Positions 1 through 12,600 of a stretch of 64,000 nt of DNA are shown here, piece after piece. Source of the DNA: Xestospongia bergquistia. Taxonomy: Eukaryota; Porifera; Demospongiae; Haplosclerida; Petrosiidae. A model generated the notes under the pieces. That model was given only the letters and a program-made list of their open reading frames with translations, did not search any database and had not been told where the DNA came from. The number at the start of each line of letters is the position of its first letter. The stretch's first letter is position 1. Where the stretch lies: NCBI GenBank assembly GCA_963965975.1, contig OZ014420.1, positions 2,501-66,500 on the forward strand, given 5' to 3'. Both the position numbers and the translations under genes were made by a program.

Positions 1-668
1 AGGGTTTACAAATTTGGGTTTAAGTTTTAGGTTTTAAGGTGTGTGGGTTTAGGGTATAGGTTATACGGTTTAGGTTTTAGGGGTTTAGGGTTTAGGGTGT
101 TGGGTTTTAGGGTTTAGGCTTTAGGGTTTAGGGTTTTGGGCTGAGGGTTTAGTGATTTGTGTTAAGCATTTAGGGGATTAGTTTTTAGGGTTTAGGTTTT
201 AGGTTTTAGGATTTTAGATTTAGGGTTTAGTGATTTGGGTTAAGAATTTAGGGGATTAGGTTTTAGTGTTTAGGGTTTTTGGTTTAGGGTTTAGGGTTTT
301 GGGTTTAGGGTTTAGGGTTTTGGTTTTAGGGTTTATGGTTTATGGTTTTTAGGTTTAGGGTATAGGATTTAGCGGATTAGGGTTTAGGGTTTAAGGTTTA
401 GGGTTTAGGGTTTTGGGTTAAGGGTTTAGGCTTTGGTTTTAGGGTTTAGGGTTAAGGTTTTAGGTGTTAGGGTTTAGGGTTTAGGGTTTAGGGGATTAGG
501 TTTTAAGGTTTAGGTTTTTTTTGGTCTAGGGTTTTGGGTTTTGGGTTTAGGGTTTAGGGTTTAGGGATTAGGTTTTAATGTTTTTAGGTTTAGGGTTTAG
601 GGTTTATGTTTTAGGGTTTGCAGCATAGGCATTAGGGTTTAGGTTTTAGAGTTTGGGTTAGGTTTTTA
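1..668 (+). repeat. Degenerate telomere-like TTTAGGG repeat
   Basis: The stretch is almost entirely variants of TTTAGGG (TTTTAGGG, TTTTGGG, TTAGGGG, TTTAGTG and others) with no regular phase. It abuts the satellite at about 669. The G-rich strand runs 5'->3' into the window, whereas a true left chromosome end would show the C-rich strand here. It is therefore best read as an interstitial, decayed telomere-like block, a fusion relic or an assembly-edge artefact. Animals normally use TTAGGG; the heptamer resembles the plant and algal type. Confidence 0.8.
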
Positions 669-3600
669 GGCGCCAAAGTTGGCGACAAAGATTTTTTCGC
701 CAAAAATTTTTTAAATTTAACCCTTTCGGAGTTTAAAAAAATTTGAGTAAGAATTTCTAAGTTTTTTGGCGCCAAAAATTATTTAAATTTAACCCTTTAT
801 TTCCTACGTTATTTGGCGCCTAAAATATGCGTATTTTAACCCTTCAGTCACCCAAAAAGTTTATAAAAATGTGAGTAAGAATTTCTAAGTTTTTTGTCGT
901 CAAAAATTTTTTTAATTTAACCCTTTATTTCCTACGTTATTTGGCGCCTAAAATACGCGTACTTTAACACCTCAGTCACCAAAAAAGTTTGGAAAAATTT
1001 GAGTAAGAATTTCTAAGTTTTTTGGAGCCAAAAATATTTTCAAATTTAACCCTTTATTTCCTACATTATTTGCCGCCTAAAATACGCGTATTTTAACCAC
1101 TTAGTCATCCAAAAAGTTTGGAAAAATTTCACTCAAAATTTCTAAGATTTTTAGCTCAAAAAAATTTTTAAATTTAACCCTTTATTTCCTACGTTATTTG
1201 GCGCCTAAAACACGCGTACTTTAACCCCTCAGTCACCCAAAAAGTTTAGAAAAATTTTACTCATAATTTCTAATTTTTTTGGCGCCAAAAATTTTTAAAT
1301 TTAACCCTTTATTTCCTACGTTATTTGCGCCTAAAATACGCGTATTTTAACCCCTCAGTCACCCAAAAAGTTTACAAAAATTTGAGTAAGAAATCTAAGT
1401 TTTTTGGCGCCAAAAATTTTTTAAATTTAAACCTTTATTTACGTTATTTGGCGCCTAAAATACACGTATTTTAACCCCTAAGTCACCCAAAGAGTTTGGA
1501 AAAATTTGAGTAAGAATTTCTAAGTTTTTTGGCGCCAAAAATTTTTTAAATTTAACCCTTTATTTACAACGTTATTTGGCGCCTAAAATACGCGTATTTT
1601 AACCCCTAAGTCACCCAAAAAGATTGGAAAAATTTGAGTAAGAATTTCTAAGTTTTTTGGCGCCAAAAATTTTTTAAATTTAACCCTTTATTTCCTAAGA
1701 TATTTGGCGCCTAAAATACGCGTATTTAAACACCTCAGTCACCCAAAAGGTGTAGAAAAAATTGACTCATAATTTCTAAGTTTTTTGGCGCCAAAAATTT
1801 TTTAAATTTAACCCTTTATTTACTACGTTATTTGGCGCCTAAAATACGCGTATTTTAACCCTTCAGTCAAAAAAATTTTGGAAAAATTTCAGTCATATTT
1901 TCTAAGTTTTTTGGCGCCAAAAATTTTTTAAATTTTACTTTTTATTTACTACGTTATTTGGCGCCTAAAATACGCGTGTTTTAACCCCTCAGTCACCCAA
2001 AAAGTTTCCAAAATTTGAGTAAGAATTTCTAAGTTTTTTGGCGCCAAAAATTTTTTAAATTTAACCCTTTATTGACTACGTTATTTGGCGTCTAAAATAC
2101 GCGTATATTAACCCCTTAGTCACCAAAAAAGTTTGGAAAAATTTCAGTCATAATTTCTAAGTTTTTAGGCGCGAAAATTTTTTTAATTTAACCCTTTATT
2201 TCCTACGTTATTTGGCGCCTAAAATACGCGTACTTTAACCCCTCAGTCAGCCAAAAAGTTTGGAAAAATTTGACTCATAATTTCTAAGTTTATTAGGCGC
2301 TTAAAATACGCGTACTTTAAACCCTCAGTCACCCAAAAAGTTTCCAAAAATTTGAGTAAGAAGATTTTTGGCGCCAAAAACTTTTTAAATTTAACCCTTT
2401 ATTGACTACGTTATTTGGCGCCTAAAATACGCGTATTTTAACCCCTTAGTCACCAAAAATTTTGGAAAAATTTCAGTCATAATTTCTAAGTTTTTTGGCG
2501 GCAAAAATTTTTTAAATTTAACCCTTTATTTCCTACGTTATTTGGCGCCAAAAATACGCGTACTTTAACCCCTCAGTCACCCAAAAAGTTTGGAAAAATT
2601 TGAGTAATAATTTCTAAGTTTTTTGGAGCCAAAAATTTTTTAAATTTAACCCTTTATTTCCTGACTTATTTGGCGCCTAAAATACGCGTATTTTAACCAC
2701 TTAGTCATCCCAAAATTTTGAAAAAATTTAAGAATTTCTAAGTTTTTTGGCGACAAAAATTTTTTAAATTTAACCCTTTATTTACTACGTTATTTCGCAC
2801 CTAAAATACGTGTATTTTAACCCCTTAGTCTTACAAAAAATTTGGAAAAATTTGACTCATAATTTCTAGGTTTTTTGGCGCCAAAAATTTTTTAAATTTA
2901 ACCCTTTATTTCCTACGTTATTTAGCGCCTAAAATACGCGTGCTTTAACCCCTCAGTCACCCAAAAAGTTTGGAAAAATTTGAATAAGAATTTCTAAGTT
3001 TTTTGGAGCCAAAAGTATTTTTAAATTTAACCCTTTACTTCCTACATTATTTGCCGCCTAAAATACGCGTATTTTAACCACTTAGTCATCCAAAAAGTTT
3101 GGAAAAATTTCACTCAAAATTTCTAAAATTTTTAGCTCAAAAAAATTTTTTAATTTAACCCTTTATTTCCTACGTTATTTGGCGCCTAAAACACGCGTAT
3201 TTTAACCCCTCAGTCACCCAAAAAGTTTAGAAAAATTTTACTCATAATTTCTAAGATTTTTGACGCCAAAAATTTTTAAATTTAACCCTTTATTTCCTAC
3301 GTTATTTGCGCCTAAAATACGCGTATTTTAACCCCTCAGTCACCCAAAAAGTTTGGAAAAATTTGAGTAAGAAATCTAAGTTTTTTGGCGCCAAAAATTT
3401 TAAATTTAAACCTTTATTTACGTTATTTGGCGCCTAAAATACACGTATTTTAACCCCTCAGTCAAAAAAATTTTGGAAAGATTTCAGTCATATTTTCTAA
3501 GTTTTTTGGCGCCAAAATTTTTTAAATTTTATTTTATTTACTACGTTATTTGGCGCCTAAAATACGCGTGTTTTAACCCCTCAGTCACCCAAAAAGTTTG

Positions 3601-6600
3601 CAAAAGTTTGAGTAAGAATTTCTAAGTTTTTTTGGCCAAAAATTTTTTAAATTTAACCCTTTATTTCCTACGTTATTTGGCGCCTAAAATACGCGTTTTT
3701 TAACCCCTCAGTCACCCAAAAAGTTTCCAAAAATTTGAGTAAGAATTTCTAAGTTTTTTGGCGCCAAAAATTTTTTAAATTTAACCCTTTATTGACTACG
3801 TTATTTGGCGTCTAAAATACGCGTATTTTAACCCCTTAGTCAACAAAAAAGTTTGAAAAATTTCAGTCATAATTTCTAAGTTTTTAGGCGCCAAAAATTT
3901 TTTTAATTTAACCCTTTATCTCCTACGTTATTAGGCGCTTACAATACGCATATTTTAACCCCTCAGTCACCCAAAAAGTTTCCAAAAATTTTAATAAGAA
4001 TTTCTAAGTTTTTTGGCGCCAAAAATTTTTTAAATTTAACCCTTTATTGACTACGTTATTTGGCGCCTAAAATACGCGTATTTTAACCCCTTAGTCACCA
4101 AAAAAGTTTGGAAAAATTTCAGTCATAATTTCTAAGTTTTTTGGCGGCAAAAATTTTTTAAATTTAACCCTTTATTTCCTACGTTATTTGGCGCCAAAAA
4201 TACGTGTACTTTAACCCCTCAGTCACCCAAAAAGTTTGGAAAAATTTGAGTAAGAATTTCTAAGTTTTTTGGAGCCAAAAATTTTTTAAATTTAACCCTT
4301 TATTTCCTGACTTATTTGGCGCATAAAATACGCGTATTTTGACCACTTAGTCATCCCAAAATTTTGAAAAAATTTAAGAATTTCTAAGTTTTTTAGCGAC
4401 AAAAATTTAAATTTAACCCTTTATTTACTACGTTATTTCGCACCTAAAATACGTGTATTTTAACCCCTTAGTCTTACAAAAAATTTGGAAACACTTGACT
4501 CATAATTTCTAGGTTTTTTGGCGCCAAAAATTTTTTAAATTTAACCCTTTATTTCCTACGTTATTTGGCGCCTAAAATACGCGTGCTTTAACCCCTCAGT
4601 CACCCAAAAAGTTTGGAAAAATTTGAGTAAGAATTTCTAAGTTTTTTGGAGCCAAAAATATTTTTAAATTTAACCCTTTTTTTCCTACATTATTTGCCGC
4701 CTAAAATACGCGTATTTTAACCACTTAGTCATCCAAAAAGTTTTGAAAAAATTCACTCAAAATTTCTAAAATTTTTAGCTCAAAAAATTTTTAAATTTAA
4801 CCCTTTATTTCCTACGTTATTTTGCGCCTAAAACACGCGTATTTTAATCCCTCAGTCACCCAAAAAGTTTAGAAAAATTTTACTCATAATTTCTAAGTTT
4901 TTTGGCGTCAAAAATTTTTTAAATTTAACCCTTTATTGACTACGTTATTTGGCGCCTAAAATACGCGTATTTTAACCCCTCAGTCACCCAAAAAGTTTCC
5001 AAAAATTTGAGTAACAATTTCTAAGTTTTTTGGCACAAAAAAATTTTTTAAATTTAACCCTTTATTTACAACGTTATTTGCCGACTAAAATACGCGTATT
5101 TTAACCCCTTAGTCTACCAAAAAGTTTGGAAAAATTTGACTCATAATTTCTAAGTTTTTTGGCGCCAAAAATTTTTTAAATTTAACCCTTTATTTCCTAC
5201 GTTATTTGGCGCCTAAAATACGCGTACTTTAACCCCTCAGTCACCCAAAAAGTTTGGAAAAATTTGACTCATAATTTCTAAGTTTTTTGGCGCCAAAAAT
5301 TTTTTAAATTTAACCCTTTATCTCCTACGTTATTAGGCGCTTAAATTACGCGTACTTTAACCCCTCAGTCACCCAAAAAGTTTCCAAAAATTTTAATAAG
5401 AATTTCTAAGTTTTTTGGCGCGAAAAATTTTTTAAATTTAACCCTTTATCTCCTACGTTATTAGGCGCCAAAAATACGCGTATTTTAACCCCTTAGTCTA
5501 CCAAAAAGTTTGGAAAAATTTGACTCATAATTTCTAAGGTTTTTGGCGCCAAAAATTTTTTAAATTTAACCCTTTATTTACTACGTTATTTGGCGTCTAA
5601 AATACGCGTATTTTAACCCCCTCAGTCACCCAAAAAGTTTGGAAAAATTTGAGTAAGAATTTCTAAGTTTTTTGGAGCCAAAAATTTTTTAAATTTAACC
5701 CTTTATTGACTACGTTATTAGGCGCCTAAAATACGCGTACTTTAACCCCTCAGTCACCCAAAAAGTTTGGAAAAATTTGACTCATAATTTCTAAGTTTTT
5801 TTGCGCCAAAAATTTTTTAACTTTAACCCTTTATTTCCTAAGTTATTTGTCGCCTAAAATACGCGTACTTTAACCCCTAAGTCACCCAAAAAGTTTGCAA
5901 AAATTTGATTAAGAATTTCTAAGTTTTTTCAGCGCCAAAAATTTTTTAAATTTAACCCTTTATTTACTACGCTATTTGGCGCCTAAAATACGCGTATTTT
6001 AACCCCTCAGTCACCCAAAAAGTTTCCAAAAATTTGAGTAACAATTTCTAAGTTTTTTGGCGCCTAAAATTTTTTAAATTTAACCCTTTATTTACTACGT
6101 TATTTGCCGACTAAAATACGCGTATTTTAACCCCTTAGTCTACCAAAAAGTTTGGAAAAATTTGACTCATAACTTCTAAGTTTTTTGGCGCCAAAAATTT
6201 TTTAAATTTAACCCTTTATTTACTACGTTATTTGGCGCCTAAAATACGCGTATTTTAACCCCTCAGTCACCCAAAAAGTTTCCAAAAATTTGAGTAACAA
6301 TTTCTAAGTTTTTTGGCGCCAAAAATTTTTTAAATTTAACCATTTATTTACTACGTTATTTGGCGCCTAAAATACGCGTAATTTAACCCCTCAGTAACCC
6401 AAAAAGTTTCCAAAAATTTGAGTAACAATTTCTAAGTTTTTTGGCGCCAAAAATTTTTTAAATTTCACCCTTTATTTACTACGTTATTTGCCGACTAAAA
6501 TACGCGTATTTTAACCCCTTAGTCTACCAAAAAGTTTAGAAAAATTAGACTCATAACTTCTAAGTTTTTTGGCGCCAAAAATTTTTTAAATTTAACCCTT

Positions 6601-9600
6601 TATTGACTACGTTATTTGGCGCCTAAAATACGCGTACTTTAACCCCTCAGTCACCCAAAAAGTTTGGAAAAATTTGATTAAGAATTTCTAAGTTTTTTGG
6701 CGCCAAAAATTTTTTAAATTTAACCCTTTATTTACTACGCTATTTGGCGCCTAAAATACGCGTATTTTAACCCCTCAGTCACCCAAAAAGTTTCCAAAAA
6801 TTTCAGTAAGAATTTCTAAGTTTTTTGGCGCCAAAAATTTTTTAACTTTAACCCTTTATTTCCTACGTTATTTGTCGCCTAAAATACGCGTACTTTAACC
6901 CCTCAGTCACCCAAAAAGTTTGGAAAAATTTGAGTAATTTCTAAGTTTTTTGGCGCCAAAAATTTTTTAACTTTAACCCTTTATCTCCTACGTTATTTGG
7001 CGTCTAAAATACGCGTATTTTAACCCCTTAGTCACCAAAAAAGTTTGGAAAAATTTGACTAATAATTTCTAAGTTTTTTGGCGCAAAATTTTTTTAAATT
7101 TAACCCTTTATTGACTACGTTATTTGGCGCCTAAAATACGCGTATTTTAACCCCTCAGTCACCCAAAAAGTTTGGAAAAATTTGAGTAAGAAATCTAAGT
7201 TTTTTGGCGCCAAAAATTTTTTAAATTTAAACCTTTATTTACGTTATTTCGCGCCTAAAATACACGTATTTTAACCCCTCAGTCAAAAAAATTTTGGAAA
7301 AATTTCAGTCATATTTTCTAAGTTTTTTGGCGCCAAAAATTTTTTAAATTTTACTTTTTATTTACTACGTTATTTGGCGCCTAAAATACGCGTGTTTTAA
7401 CCCCTCAGTCACCCAAAAAGTTTGCAAAAATTTGAGTAAGAATTTCTAAGTTTTTTGGCGCCAAATTTTTTTAAATTTAACCCTTTATTGACTACGTTAT
7501 TTGGCGTCTAAAATACGCGTATTTTAACCCCTTAGTCAACAAAAAAGTTTGGAAAAATTTCAGTCATAATTTCTAAGTTTTTAGGCGCCAAAAATTTTTT
7601 TAATTTAACCCTTTATCTCCTACGTTATTAGGCGCTTAAAATACGCATACTTTAACCCCTCAGTCACCCAAAAGTTTCCAAAAATTTTAATAAGAATTTC
7701 TAAGTTTTTTGGCGCCAAAAATTTTTTAAATTTAACCCTTTATTGACTACGTTATTTGGCGCCTAAAATACGCGTATTTTAACCCCTTAGTCACCAAAAA
7801 AGTTTGGATAAATTTCAGTCATAATTTCTAAGTTTTTTGGCGGCAAAAATTTTTTAAATTTAACCCTTTATTTCCTACGTTATTTGGCGCCAAAAATACG
7901 CGTACTTTAACCCCTCAGTCACCCAAAAAGTTTGGAAAAATTTGAGTAAGAATTTCTAAGTTTTTTGGAGCAAAAAATTTTTTAAATTTAACCCTTTATT
8001 TCCTGACTTATTTGGCGCCTAAAATACGCGTATTTTAACCACTTAGTCATCCCAAAATTTTGAAAAAATTTAAGAATTTCTAAGTTTTTTGGCGACAAAA
8101 ATTTTTTAAATTTAACCCTTTATTTACTACGTTATTTCGCACCTAAAATACGTGTATTTTAACCCCTTAGTCTTACAAAAAATTTGGAAAAATTTGACTC
8201 ATAATTTCTAGGTTTTTTGGCGCCAAAAATTTTTTAAATTTAACCCTTTATTTCCTACGTTATTTCGCGCCTAAAATACGCGTGCTTTAACCCCTCAGTC
8301 ACCCAAAAAGTTTGGAAAAATTTGAGTAAGAATTTCAAAGTTTTTTGGAGCCAAAAATATTTTTAAATTTAACCCTTTTTTTCCTACATTATTTGCCGCC
8401 TAAAATACGCTTATTTTAACCACTTAGTCATCCAAAAAGTTTTGAAAAAATTCACTCAAAATTTCTAAAATTTTTAGCTCAAAAAATTTTTAAATTTAAC
8501 CCTTTATTTCCTACGTTATTTGCCGACTAAAATACGCGTATTTTAACCCCTTAGTCTACCAAAAAGTTTGGAAAAATTTGACTCATAACTTCTAAGTTTT
8601 TTGGCTCCAAAAATTTTTTAAATTTAACCCTTTATTTACTACGTTATTTGGCGCCTGAAATACGCGTATTTTAACCCCTCAGTCACCCAAAAAGTTTCCA
8701 AAAATTTGAGTAACAATTTCTAAGTTTTTTGGCGCCAAAAATTTTTTAAATTTAACCCTTTATTTACTACGTTATTTGCCGACTAAAATACGCGTATTTT
8801 AACCCCTTAGTCTACCAAAAAGTTTGGAAAAATTAGACTCATAACTTCTAAGTTTTTTGGCGCCAAAAATTTTTTAAATTTAACCCTTTATTGACTACGT
8901 TATTTGGCGCCTAAAATACGCGTACTTTAACCCCTCAGTCACCCAAAAAGTTTGGAAAAATTTGATTAAGAATTTCTAAGTTTTTTGGCGCCAAAAATTT
9001 TTTAAATTTAACCCTTTATTTACTACGCTATTTGGCGCCTAAAATACGCGTATTTTAACCCCTCAGTCACCCAAAAAGTTTCCAAAAATTTCAGTAAGAA
9101 TTTCTAAGTTTTTTGGCGCCAAAAATTTTTTAACTTTAACCCTTTTTTTCCTACGTTATTTGTCGCCTAAAATACGCGTACTTTAACCCCTCAGTCACCC
9201 AAAAAGTTTGGAAAAATTTGAGTAATTTCTAAGTTTTTTGGCGCCAAAAATTTTTTAACTTTAACCCTTTATTAACTACTTTATTTGGCACCTAAAATAC
9301 GCGTATTTTAACCCCTCAGTCACCCAAAAATTTTGCAAAAATTTGAGTAAGAATTTCTAAGTTTTTTGCCGCTAAAAATTTTTAAAATTTAACCCTTTAT
9401 TGACTACGTTATTTGTCGCCTACAATACGCGTAATTAAACCCCTCAGTCACCCAAAAAGTTTCCAAAAATTTGAGTAAGTATTTCTAAGTTTTTTGGCGG
9501 CAAAAATTTTTTAAATTTAAACCTTTATTGACTACGTTATTTGGCGCCTAAAATACGCGTACTTTAACCACTCAGTCACCCAAAAAGTTTGGAAAAATTT

Positions 9601-12600
9601 GACTCATAATTTCTAAGTTTTTTGGCGCCAAAAATTTTTTAAATTTAACCCTTTATTTCCTACGCTATTTGGCGCCTAAAATACGCGTACTTTAACCCCT
9701 CAGTAACCCAAAAAGTTTGGAAAAATTTGACTCATAATTTCTAAGTTTTTTGGCGCCAAAAATTTTTTAAATTTAACCCTTTATTAACTACGTTATTTGG
9801 CGCCTAAAATACGCGTATTTTAACCCCTCAGTCACCCAAAAAGTTTCCAAAAATTTCAGTAAGAATTTCTAAGTTTTTTGGCGCCAAAAATTTTTTAACT
9901 TTAACCCTTTATTTCCTACGTTATTTGTCGCCTAAAATACGCGTACTTTAACCCCTCAGTCACCCAAAAAGTTTGCAAAAAGTTCAGTCAAATTTTCTAA
10001 GTTTTTTGGCGCCAAAAATTTTTTGAATTTAACCCTTTATTTACTACGTTATTTCGCGCCTAAAATACGCGTATTTTAACCCCTTAGTCACCAAAATCGT
10101 TTGGAAAATTTCAATCATAATTTCTAAGTTTTTTCTCTTCAAAAATTTGTTAAATTGAACCCTTTATTTCCTACGTTATTTGGCGCCTAAAATACGCGTA
10201 CTTTAACCCCTCAGTCACCCAAAAAGTTTGGAAAAATTTGAGTAAGAATTTCTAAGTTTTTTGGCGGCAAAAATTTTTTAAATTTAACCCTTTATTTACT
10301 ACGTTATTTGGCGCCTAAAATACGCGTATTTTAACCCCTCAGTCACCCAAAAAGTTTTCAAAAATTTGAGTAACAATTTCTAAGTATTTTGGCGCCAAAA
10401 ATTTTTTAAATTTAACCCTTTATTTCCTACGTTATTTGTCGCCTAAAATACGCGTACTTTAACCCCTCAGTCACCCAAAAAGTTTGCAAAAATTTCAGTC
10501 ATATTTTCTAAGTTTTTTGGCGCCAAACATTTTTTAAATTTAACCCTTTATTTACTACGTTATTTGTCGACTAAAATACGCGTATTTTAACCCCTGAGTC
10601 TACCAAAAAGTTTGGAAAAACTTGACTCATAATTTCTAAGTTTTTTGGCGCCAAAAATTTTTTAACTTTAACCCTTTATTTTTTACGTTATTTGTCGCCT
10701 AAAATACGCGTACTTTAACCCCTCAGTCACCCAAAAAGTTTGCAAAAATTTGATTAAGAATTTCTAAGTTTTTTTAGCGCCAAAAATTTTTTAAATTTAA
10801 CCCTTTATTTACTACGCTATTTGGCGCCTTAAATACGCGTATTTTAACCCCTCAGTCACCCAAAAAGTTTCCAAAAATTTGAGTAACAATTTCTAAGTTT
10901 TTTGGCGCCAAAAATTTTTTAAATTTAACCCTTTATTTACTACGTTATTTGCCTACTAAAATACGCGTATTTTAACCCCTTAGTCTACCAAAAAGATTGG
11001 AAATATTTGACTCATATCTTCTAAGTTTTTTGGCGCCAAAAATTTTTTAAACTTAACCCTTTATTGACTACGTTATTTGGCGCCTAAAATACGCGTATTT
11101 TAACCCCTCAGTCACCAAAAAAGTTTGGAAAAATTTCAGTCATAATTTCTAAGTTTTTTGGCGCCAAAAATTTTTTAAATTTAACCCTTTATTTCCTACG
11201 TTATTTGGCGCCTAAAATACGCGTATTTTAACCCCTCAGTCACCCAAAAAGTTTGGAAAAATTTGAGTAATAATTTCTAAGTTTTTTGGCGCCAAAAATT
11301 TTTTAAATTTAACCCTTTGTCTCCTACGTTATTAGGCGCCTAAAATACGCGTACTTTAACCCCTCAGTCACCCAAAAAGTTTGGAAAAATTTGAGTAAGA
11401 ATTTCTAAGTTTTTTGGCGCCAAAAATTTTTTAAATTTAACCCTTTATCTCCTACGTTATTTGGCGTCTAAAATACGCGTATTTAAACCCCTTAGTCACC
11501 AAAAAAGTTTGGAAAAATTTCAGTCGTAATTTCTAAGTTTTTTGGCGCCAAAAATTTTTTAAATTTAACCCTTTATCTCCTACGTTATTTGGCGTCTAAA
11601 ATACGCGTATTTTAACCCCTTAGTCACCAAAAAAGTTTGGAAAAATTTGACTAATAATTTCTAAGTTTTTTGGCGGCAAAAATTTTTTAAATTTAACCCT
11701 TTATTGACTACGTTATTTGGCGCCTAAAATACGCGTATTTTAACCCCTCAGTCACCCAAAAAGTTTGGAAAAATTTGAGTAAGAAATCTAAGTTTTTTGG
11801 CGCCAAAAAATTTTTTAAATTTAAACCTTTATTTACGTTATTTGGCGCCTAAAATAGACGTATTTTAACCCCTCAGTCAAAAAAATTTTGGAAAAATTTC
11901 AGTCATATTTTCTAAGTTTTTTGGCGCCAAAAATTTTTTAAATTTTACTTTTTATTTACTACGTTATTTGGCGCCTAAAATACGCGTGTTTTAACCCCTC
12001 AGTCACCCAAAAAGTTTGCAAAAATTTGAGTAAGAATTTCTAAGTTTTTTGGCGCCAAAAATTTTTTAAATTTAACCCTTTATTTCCTACGTTATTTGGC
12101 GCCTAAAATACGCGTATTTTAACCCCTCAGTCACCCAAAAAGTTTCCAAAAATTTGAGTAAGAATTTCTAAGTTTTTTGGCGCCAAAAATTTTTTAAATT
12201 TAACCCTTTATTGACTACGTTATTTGGCGTCTAAAATACGCGTATTTTAACCCCTTAGTCAACAAAAGAGTTTGGAAAAATTTCAGTCATAATTTCTAAG
12301 TTTTTAGGCGCCAAAAATTTTTTTAATTTAACCCTTTATCTCCTACGTGATTAGGCGCTTAAAATACGCATACTTTAACCCCTCAGTCACCCAAAAAGTT
12401 TCCAAAAATTTTAATAAGAATTTCTAAGTTTTTTGGCGCCAAAAATTTTTTAAATTTAACCCTTTATTGACTACGTTATTTGGCGCCTAAAATACGCGTA
12501 TTTTAACCCCTTAGTCACCAAAAAAGTTTGGATAAATTTCAGTCATAATTTCTAAGTTTTTTGGCGGCAAAAATTTTTTAAATTTAACCGTTTATTTCCT

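Noticed and set aside
1-668. True terminal telomere of the left chromosome end
   Set aside because: The strand orientation is reversed and the repeat is too degenerate.
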